Source: an uncultured Planctomycetales bacterium (lineage in GTDB: Bacteria > Planctomycetota > Planctomycetia > Isosphaerales > Isosphaeraceae). Taken from it: 7,478 nucleotides of DNA. Below the pieces are notes generated by a model, which saw only the letters and a program-made list of their open reading frames with translations, did no database searches and was not told where the DNA came from. Where the stretch lies: positions 1 to 7,478 of the forward strand of contig CALCIB010000134.1 of NCBI GenBank assembly GCA_937907525.1. Reading direction: 5' to 3'. Every line of letters starts with the position of its first letter. The stretch's first letter is position 1. Shown in pieces: positions 1-5,061 of this stretch. The position numbers and the translations under genes were made by a program.

Positions 1-151
1 CCTTGAGGGAGAAGGTGGCCGAAGGCCGGATGAGGGGTGGGCGCGACCGGAAGCCATCGGATTCCAAGATTTTTCTGGAGCGTGGCCTTCGCCGAGACGC
101 GGCGGCGGTCGACCCCTCATCCGGCCCTTCGGACCACCTTCTCCCTCAAGG
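1..151. repeat. Long inverted repeat (REP/MITE-like palindromic element)
   Basis: Bases 1-38 and 112-151 are reverse complements over essentially their full length. The right arm carries two extra single bases (T133 and one G in 125-127), and otherwise every position pairs. The arms read outward as CCTTGAGGGAGAAGGTGG and inward to GGCCGGATGAGGGGT, enclosing about 73 bases of unrelated sequence (39-111). Short sequences of this type (a TTGAGGGAGAAGG start and a GGATGAGGGG end) recur between genes in many high-GC bacteria, but that is from memory and not checked here. The element begins at the window edge, so the left arm may continue outside. It could act as a transcription terminator, a REP-type element or a non-autonomous mobile element. 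No coding function is apparent. Confidence 0.75.
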
Positions 152-260
152 GGAGGAGGCGATCGTCGCCGCGGTTTTCGACCGTCGCGCGATCGTAGGA
201 TTCTAGGCGACGCTCTCCTTGATCGCAACGCGGCGGGCGGAGACCGTATCGGAGCCCCGG

Positions 261-290
261 TTGTCGCCGCGACGGCGAGGGGCCTACAAT
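261..290 (+). promoter_or_regulatory. Candidate sigma-70-type promoter for the HEAT-repeat gene
   Basis: TTGTCG at 261-266 and TACAAT at 285-290 are separated by 18 bases. They match the -35 and -10 consensus at four and five of six positions. The expected transcript would begin near 297, giving a leader of about 45 bases before the ATG at 343. The TACAAT stands out in an otherwise very GC-rich leader. The call rests only on consensus and spacing. Confidence 0.45.
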
Positions 291-342
291 ACAACTCAGC
301 GGCGTGGATCGACACCGTTTCGACCGGAGGGGCGAGGCCGCC

Positions 343-1692
343 ATGAAGCGCGTGACGCTGGTCGTCGGGTTGGCGGCGGTCCTGGCGTCGCTCCCCGCGC
401 GGGCCGACGTGATCGCGCTGCGGGGGGGCGGTCGCGTCGAGGGGAAGGTGATCGCCGATCCGTCCTCGGACGACGGCGGGGGCGTCCTGGTCGTCCTGCC
501 CAAGGGGAAGACTCCGCTCACGCTCCGCAAGGACCAGATCCGGGACGTCGAGTCCAGGCCCGGCCCGCTTGACGAGTACGCGGCGCGGCGCGAGAAGCTC
601 GCGCCGACGGCCCGCGCCGAGTACGAACTGGGCGCGTGGTGCGAGACCCACGAGCTTCCCGACCTGGCCGAACTGCATTACGAGGAGGCGCTGACGCGCG
701 ATCCCGACTTCGCCGAGGCCCGGCGGCAGCTCGGCCACGTCGCCAGGGACGGTCGCTGGCTGACTCCCGAGGAGCAGCGCCGCGAGTCCGACTCCGACTT
801 TTCCGACGGGGAATGGAGCCCGGACGACGAGGAGGAGGCGCGGGAGACCGCCGAATCCGCGGCGATCCTGGGACGGATCAAGGCCGTGCTTCAAGGGCTG
901 GCGTCCGAGTCGGCCGACCGCCGAAGCGAGGCCGAGGACCAGTTGATGGCGATGAAGGAGCCGGAGGCCGTCGGCCCGCTGGCGAAAGCGTTGGGCGGGC
1001 GCGAACCCGAGTTCCGCGCCCTCTTGGCGCGGGCGCTGGGCGGCATCCCCGGCGACGCCGCTTCGAGGGCGCTGGTCGCGATGGTCCTGCGCGAGCCCGA
1101 GGCCGAGGTCCGCGACGCGATCCTGGACGCGCTTCGGGGCCGCGACGGCGACGCGATCCCCGCCCGGCTGATTCGGGCGCTCAAGTCGCGGGACGTCCGG
1201 GTCGTCAACCGCGCGGCCTGGGCGCTTGGGAACCTGGGAGTCTTCTCGGCCGTCCCCAGACTCCTGAACGTCCTGGTCACGACCGAGGAGCGGATGGTGC
1301 TGGTCCCCTCCAGGGGGCCGGCGCTCCAGGGGCCGCCCGGACCCCTGATCGGCTACAACGGCAGTTCGGCGGCGTACATGATCGGCCCGGTCGTCGGTCC
1401 CGGCGTGGCGGCCTACGGAGCGACGGCCGTCCCCAACGTCATCGGCTTCGACCCGATGGCCGGCGGCGCTCCGATCGTCTTCGGCGACGGCGTCGGCCCC
1501 CTGCCCTCCGCGGCCGGCCTGGGACCGCGGCCGGCGATCCAGACCTTCACGATCCGCAACGCCGAGGTCCTGGGGGCGCTCAACCGCCTCACCGGGGTGG
1601 ACTTCGGCTTCGACGTCCCCGCCTGGCGGGCCTGGGTGGCCCGCTCGTTCAACCCCCGGCCGGAGCGACGGCGCATGGTCCCCCAGCCTTGA
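343..1692 (+). CDS. Secreted TPR/HEAT-repeat protein of unknown function
   Basis: This is a 449-residue exported protein whose substrate or partner cannot be named. Residues 1-21 form a signal peptide (basic MKR, hydrophobic core, A-R-A cleavage motif before D22). Residues 22-75 look like a small beta domain (DVIALRGGGRVEGKVI). Residues 85-140 are TPR-like helices (YELGAWCETHELPDLAELHY, then DPDFAEARRQLG and DGRWLTPEE). A strongly acidic linker spans about 148-170. Residues 175-312 are alpha-helical HEAT/Armadillo-type repeats with typical A-L-G and RAAWALGNLG turns. A Gly/Pro/Ala-rich stretch (about 325-398) precedes a C-terminal module (NAEVLGALNRLTGVDFGFD then WRAWV) that I associate with planctomycete HEAT proteins. 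The start at 343 is preferred over an in-frame ATG at 304 because it places the signal peptide at the N-terminus and follows GGAGG at 326-330. The architecture suggests a protein-protein interaction scaffold in the periplasm or envelope. Confidence 0.85.
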   Translation: MKRVTLVVGLAAVLASLPARADVIALRGGGRVEGKVIADPSSDDGGGVLVVLPKGKTPLTLRKDQIRDVESRPGPLDEYAARREKLAPTARAEYELGAWCETHELPDLAELHYEEALTRDPDFAEARRQLGHVARDGRWLTPEEQRRESDSDFSDGEWSPDDEEEARETAESAAILGRIKAVLQGLASESADRRSEAEDQLMAMKEPEAVGPLAKALGGREPEFRALLARALGGIPGDAASRALVAMVLREPEAEVRDAILDALRGRDGDAIPARLIRALKSRDVRVVNRAAWALGNLGVFSAVPRLLNVLVTTEERMVLVPSRGPALQGPPGPLIGYNGSSAAYMIGPVVGPGVAAYGATAVPNVIGFDPMAGGAPIVFGDGVGPLPSAAGLGPRPAIQTFTIRNAEVLGALNRLTGVDFGFDVPAWRAWVARSFNPRPERRRMVPQP

Positions 1693-1699
1693 CTTGAAC

Positions 1700-1728
1700 T
1701 TGAACGCCCGCGGGCCGGGGCGTACCAT
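1700..1728 (+). promoter_or_regulatory. Candidate promoter for the uracil-DNA glycosylase gene
   Basis: TTGAAC at 1700-1705 and TACCAT at 1723-1728 are spaced by 17 bases, each matching four of six consensus positions. Predicted transcription would start near 1735, about 26 bases before the TTG start codon at 1761. It lies in the 68-base gap after the preceding gene, so the glycosylase may have its own promoter as well as read-through. The call is based on sequence only. Confidence 0.35.
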
Positions 1729-1760
1729 CCGATCTCGACGCCGAGCCAGCGGAGGAGACC

Positions 1761-2687
1761 TTGGCCGAGACCGACGCCGAAGCCGGGACGGACCCTTATC
1801 GGGAAGAACTGGCGCTTTTGATCCGCCAGACGCGCGCGCGTCTGGAATCCCTGACCCGCGCCGGCGTCGCCGCGCTGCCGAGGTCCGCCGCGCGCCCGCC
1901 CGCGGTTCGACCGTCCCCCGCGGCCGTCGCCGCGGCGTCCGAGCCGATCGTCGCGGTCCCGCCGCCGACGCCGAGCGTCGAGCGGCCGCGGCCGGCGTCG
2001 CCGCCTCCGCCCTCGCCCGCCCCCCCCCGCCCCGCGGCGAGGCCGATCGTCGCGCCGACGATGTTCGGGACGGCCGGGTTCGAGTCGCCTCCCCTGGATC
2101 CGGCCAACCGCCCTGGGGCGCTCGCCGTCTTGCGGGAGGAGGTCGCCGCTTGCATGAAGTGCGCCGAACTCGCCGCGAGCCGGACCCAGACCGTCCTCGG
2201 CGACGGTAATCCCGCGGCGCGGCTGATGTTCATCGGCGAGGCCCCCGGCGGCGACGAGGACCGGCTCGGCGTCCCGTTCGTCGGCAAGGCCGGTCAACTC
2301 CTCAACGACATGATCACCAAGGGGATGGGACTGCGTCGCGAGGACGTCTACGTCGCCAACGTCCTGAAGTGCCGCCCTCCCGGAAATCGCGACCCCGAGC
2401 CGGCGGAGGTCGCCAACTGCATCGGCTATCTGGACCGCCAGATCGAGATCGTCCGTCCCGAGTTCATCTGCCTGCTGGGGAAGATCGCCGCGGGGACGCT
2501 GTTGAACACGGCCCTGAGCGTGGGCCGGCTCCGGGGGCGTTGGCACCGCGTCCACGGCGTCCCCACCGTCGTCACCTATCACCCGTCGTACCTCCTGCGC
2601 GCTCCCGCGGCCAAGAAGGAGGCGTGGGCCGACCTGCAACTGCTCATGCGGGCGATGGGGCTGGCGATCCCCAGGAAGAAGGGCTGA
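1761..2687 (+). CDS. Uracil-DNA glycosylase, family 4 type, [4Fe-4S], with Pro-rich N-terminal extension
   Basis: The enzyme removes uracil from DNA and so initiates base-excision repair in the cytoplasm. The catalytic domain occupies about residues 115-305 of 308. Motif A is GEAPGGDEDRLGVPFVGKAG (159-178) and motif B is HPSYLLR (274-280). Four cysteines fit the iron-sulphur cluster ligands of family 4: C131 and C134 (CMKC), C204 (KCRPPGNR) and C220, the last two 16 residues apart as in characterised family-4 enzymes. Residues 1-110 are an extension not needed for catalysis: a short charged helix (about 12-34), then a low-complexity Pro/Ala/Arg/Val linker. Many family-4 enzymes are only about 200-230 residues long, although N-terminally extended forms exist. 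The start is TTG, chosen because GGAGGAGA lies at 1751-1758 just upstream and no better ATG precedes the domain. A run of nine C (2020-2028) lies in the linker. The gene ends 38 bases from the convergent ATPase gene. Confidence 0.93.
   Translation: MAETDAEAGTDPYREELALLIRQTRARLESLTRAGVAALPRSAARPPAVRPSPAAVAAASEPIVAVPPPTPSVERPRPASPPPPSPAPPRPAARPIVAPTMFGTAGFESPPLDPANRPGALAVLREEVAACMKCAELAASRTQTVLGDGNPAARLMFIGEAPGGDEDRLGVPFVGKAGQLLNDMITKGMGLRREDVYVANVLKCRPPGNRDPEPAEVANCIGYLDRQIEIVRPEFICLLGKIAAGTLLNTALSVGRLRGRWHRVHGVPTVVTYHPSYLLRAPAAKKEAWADLQLLMRAMGLAIPRKKG
2020..2028 (+). repeat. C9 homopolymer inside the glycosylase linker
   Basis: Nine consecutive C residues encode part of the Pro-rich linker upstream of the catalytic domain. 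The reading frame is intact here. A one-base slip would put the whole catalytic domain out of frame. Confidence 0.9.
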
Positions 2688-2725
2688 GCCGAAGGCGACG
2701 CGGCGGGGATGGGAACGAGGCGCGG

Positions 2726-3523
2726 TCAAGCGGCGAGGGGATCGGCCTGGAACTCGCGGGCGGCCAGGGCGACGACGCGGGCGTCGACGATCGGCGACTC
2801 CTCCGCGAAGGCGATCAGCAAGGCCAGATCGGCGACGTGGTTCAACCGCCTGGGCGTCCCCAAGGTGGCGTCGTGCAGGGCGGCCAGCGCCTCGGGGTCG
2901 AACAGGGGCGCCCGCGCGCCGGCCGCGGTCAGGCGGCCCTCGACGTAGGCGGCGGTCTCGGAGCGAGTCAGCCGGGGCGGGGAGGAGACCGCGGCCAGAC
3001 GCTCCCGAAGCGGCTCGGGAAGCCGCCAGGCGACCTCGTCGTCGCCGACGATCACAAGCGCCAGGGCCGGCGCGCCGTCGACCTGGAAGTTCAAGAGCAG
3101 CCGAAGCGCCTCCCAGCACGGCTCGGCGACGGCCCCGGCATCATCGACGATCAAGAGCGGCCGGCGTCCCCGCGCCGCCAGTTCCCCGAGCGTCTCGCGG
3201 AGCCGACGCAAGGCGAGGGCCGGCGACGGCTCGATCGGCCCCCCGCGGAACTCGCCGGCCAGGAAGGCCAAAAGATCGCCGGCCGGCAGCGCCGGAAAGG
3301 TCAGATGAACGGCGGCCGCGGCCGTCTCCAGCGCCAGCCGGTTCGCCAGGAGCGACTTGCCGACCCCCGGGGCGCCGTGGAGCAAAACCGGTCCCTGGGC
3401 GTACTCCAGGCCGTAGCGCAGGCGACGCAAGACGGCGTCGCGGCTGGGAAGCGCGACGTAGGCCGTCGGCGTCGCGGTCTCGCCGAAGGGGCGGCGGCTC
3501 AGTCCGAAGCGCGACTCGTACAC
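2726..3523 (-). CDS. GspA/ExeA-type AAA ATPase (PEP-CTERM/EPS-locus ATPase-like)
   Basis: This is a 265-residue P-loop ATPase of the ExeA/GspA group. In type II secretion and exopolysaccharide/exosortase loci, members use ATP to help assemble or operate envelope machinery. The N-terminus MYESRFGLSRRPF is the hallmark opening of the family. Walker A is GAPGVGKS (50-57) and Walker B is LLIVDD (123-128). A sensor-1-like strand is ALVIVGDDE (about 155-163), and GTPRRLN (222-228) matches the family's G-x-PR-x-x-N sensor-2 region. The usual Walker B DE(AQ) is DD(AG) here, so the catalytic glutamate is replaced by aspartate at 128. No C-terminal transmembrane or peptidoglycan-binding domain follows, unlike full-length ExeA, so this is the short form. 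The start is GTG at 3523: it gives the conserved N-terminus and has GGAGG five bases upstream. The frame is open further upstream to 4123, but that stretch overlaps the kinase-like gene and is a shadow. It lies 17 bases after the kinase-like gene and is probably co-transcribed. Confidence 0.88.
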   Translation of the reverse strand: MYESRFGLSRRPFGETATPTAYVALPSRDAVLRRLRYGLEYAQGPVLLHGAPGVGKSLLANRLALETAAAAVHLTFPALPAGDLLAFLAGEFRGGPIEPSPALALRRLRETLGELAARGRRPLLIVDDAGAVAEPCWEALRLLLNFQVDGAPALALVIVGDDEVAWRLPEPLRERLAAVSSPPRLTRSETAAYVEGRLTAAGARAPLFDPEALAALHDATLGTPRRLNHVADLALLIAFAEESPIVDARVVALAAREFQADPLAA

Positions 3524-3540
3524 CGGGGCCTCCGGCCGTC

Positions 3541-4314
3541 TCAGGCGAACGTCTCGGCCAGGCCGAGCAGGGGGACTCCCGCCCCCTCCAGCACCTCGCG
3601 CGCCCGCTCGATGGAGCGCCCGCCGGTGACGTCGCGGCCATGGACCAACACCGCCGCGTCCACCGAACTGTGCAGCACCGCCGCGGACAGCCCGGCGAAC
3701 AGCGGGCTGCCGTCGAGCAGGACCAGGTCGAACTCCCGCCGCAGCCTGGCCATGGCGCAGGTCCATTCGGCGGAAGCCAGAAAGTCGCGGGGCCGCGCCA
3801 CGGCCGAGCGCATCGGCAGGACCCAGAGGTTGTCGGCGGCCGACTCGACGATCGCGTCGTCCAGGTCCGCGCCTTCCTCGATCACGTCGTCGAGCCCGAC
3901 CCTCGGCCGCAACCCCAGCGACCGCGCCAGCATCGGCCCGGTCAGGTCGGCATCGACGACCAACGTCCGCAACGGTCGGCGCGCCAGGGCGCGGGCCAGG
4001 GTCAGGACCAACGTCGAGCGGCCCTCGGCGCGGTGGCGGCTCGTAAAGAGCAGCACCCGGACCCCCGCCTTCTCGCGGGCCTCCAGCACCCGGTCCCCCA
4101 TCTGGACGAAGCGGTCGCCCCACTCGCTTTCGAGCACGGCGACGATCTCGGGCCAGACCAGGGCCGAGGACGGCGGCTCGGCCGTCGGCCGGAAGATCCG
4201 CGAGGGCCGCGCCGCGGCGGCGCCCCGCGTCGGCCGATGCGGCGCGGGGGGTTCGTCGGCGGCCGTCGCCTTCATGGCGAAGGCGCGGCTGAGGGCCTGG
4301 TCAACTTCCCTCAT
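3541..4314 (-). CDS. BY-kinase/CpsD-like P-loop protein with degenerate Walker A
   Basis: This 257-residue protein resembles the cytoplasmic ATPase domain of bacterial tyrosine kinases (CpsD/CapB/Wzc-C, MinD-like fold), which control polysaccharide chain synthesis. The opening MREVDQALSRAFA resembles the N-terminal helix of stand-alone EPS tyrosine autokinases. After a Pro/Ala-rich linker (about 20-48), the P-loop region is TSRHRAEGRST (91-101), Walker A' is LVVDADLTGP (118-127) and Walker B is LVLLDGSPL (197-205). The invariant Walker A lysine (GEGKS/T) is arginine at R99 (codon CGC), and the usual DTPP of Walker B is DGSP. The protein contains no tyrosine and lacks the C-terminal tyrosine cluster of active BY-kinases, so tyrosine autophosphorylation is not possible. 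It may be a pseudokinase or a nucleotide-dependent localisation/scaffold protein. The ATG at 4314 overlaps the upstream gene by 14 bases, with GGAG seven bases before it inside that gene, which suggests translational coupling. An internal ATG at 4275 lacks a ribosome site. Confidence 0.82.
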   Translation of the reverse strand: MREVDQALSRAFAMKATAADEPPAPHRPTRGAAAARPSRIFRPTAEPPSSALVWPEIVAVLESEWGDRFVQMGDRVLEAREKAGVRVLLFTSRHRAEGRSTLVLTLARALARRPLRTLVVDADLTGPMLARSLGLRPRVGLDDVIEEGADLDDAIVESAADNLWVLPMRSAVARPRDFLASAEWTCAMARLRREFDLVLLDGSPLFAGLSAAVLHSSVDAAVLVHGRDVTGGRSIERAREVLEGAGVPLLGLAETFA

Positions 4315-4735
4315 GGGACGACTCCGCCAGAGGGTCGGCGGGGAGGACGTAGCCCGGCAGCGAGACGTGGGCGTCGGACTCGTCGAGGACCGGCTCGATC
4401 GACAGCCGGATCGCCGGCGCGGGGGCGACCTCGGCGGCCCCCGCGCGGCGAGGGTGGGCCAGGCCCCAGGAGCCCGCGACCGTCGCCAACGGAGCGACCG
4501 CCAGGCAGAGGCACGCCGCCACCCGAATCTCGCGCCGCAGCCGCCTTCGGGGGCGACGGGTCCGCGCCCGCGCCCGGGACTCGACGCTCCAGGCCCGCTC
4601 CCAGCGGTCGGCGGCGGTCGGCCGCGAGCGGATCGGGCCGACGTCGGGGATCGAGATCAGCGTCGCGCCCCACTCGAAACCGCCGCCGTCGGACCGGACG
4701 GCCGCGTCGTTCGTGGTCGCGAGAAGAGGAGTCAT
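4301..4735 (-). CDS. Small arginine-rich single-pass membrane protein, unknown function
   Basis: This 144-residue protein belongs to no family I recognise. Residues 1-53 are polar and probably cytoplasmic. Residues 54-71 hold 11 arginines in 18 positions. A hydrophobic segment follows at about 72-93 (VAACLCLAVAPLATVAGSW). The last 50 residues are Pro/Ala/acidic and would lie outside the membrane by the positive-inside rule. It is the first gene of the cluster. Its stop lies within the start region of the kinase-like gene (14-base overlap), a strong sign that the two are made together. By analogy with BY-kinases, which need a membrane activator or adaptor, it could anchor the kinase-like protein, but it is too short to be a Wzz-type co-polymerase. 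The ribosome site before ATG 4735 is weak. Because alternative frames are also open in this GC-rich DNA, gene identity rests on the overlap, the membrane segment and composition. Confidence 0.68.
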   Translation of the reverse strand: MTPLLATTNDAAVRSDGGGFEWGATLISIPDVGPIRSRPTAADRWERAWSVESRARARTRRPRRRLRREIRVAACLCLAVAPLATVAGSWGLAHPRRAGAAEVAPAPAIRLSIEPVLDESDAHVSLPGYVLPADPLAESSHEGS

Positions 4736-5061
4736 GGCCGTGGCCCCCGATTCGTTCGACGCCCGCGGGATCGTTCACGCTCGTCGGGAACGGACGAGGG
4801 CCGGCGTCGTTCGCCTGAAGGCTCGGCCCCGCGGTCCACTCTCGCGACGTCTCTAGGATCGGCCCGAGCGGCGGGAAACTTGAACGGCCGCGACGAAAAT
4901 ACCGGACCCGGAAAGACGTCCGATTCCGGCGACGTCGCGGGCGCGCCGGGCCTGACGGTCGCGCCGGTCGCGACGACCGGAGTTTCGAAACGCGACCGCC
5001 CGTCCGGATCGCGCGATCCGGCCGGGCGGCGAGGGCGCGAGGCGCCGGGACGGCCCCGACC
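4736..5061. other. Intergenic region between two minus-strand transcription units
   Basis: These 326 bases lie between the stop of the secreted cysteine-motif protein and the start of the small membrane protein, both on the minus strand. They hold the 34-base palindrome at 4996-5029 and the 10-base palindrome GTTTCGAAAC at 4982-4991. The promoter of the downstream cluster should also be here. I see no convincing -35/-10 pair on the minus strand, only scattered AT-rich patches around 4896-4902 and 4851-4858. Open frames in it are arginine-rich shadows without ribosome sites. Confidence 0.6.
4996..5029 (-). terminator. 34-base near-perfect palindrome, probable terminator hairpin
   Basis: The outer arms CCGCCCG (4996-5002) and CGGGCGG (5023-5029) flank an exact 18-base palindrome, CCGGATCGCGCGATCCGG (5004-5021). 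The only unpaired position is T5003 opposite C5022, so 16 of 17 pairs match. It begins 32 bases beyond the stop codon of the minus-strand gene ending at 5062, the expected place for a terminator. No U-tract follows on the minus strand, so it is not a classical intrinsic terminator. It could instead stabilise the mRNA 3' end or be a binding site for a dimeric protein. Confidence 0.55.

Noticed and set aside
1689..1728. TTGACT at 1689 as -35 for the glycosylase promoter
   Set aside because: The spacing to TACCAT would be 28 bases. TTGAAC at 1700 gives the normal 17.
1413..3119. 568-residue open frame on the minus strand
   Set aside because: It is antisense to the glycosylase and the HEAT gene, with low-complexity Arg/Gly composition and no motifs.
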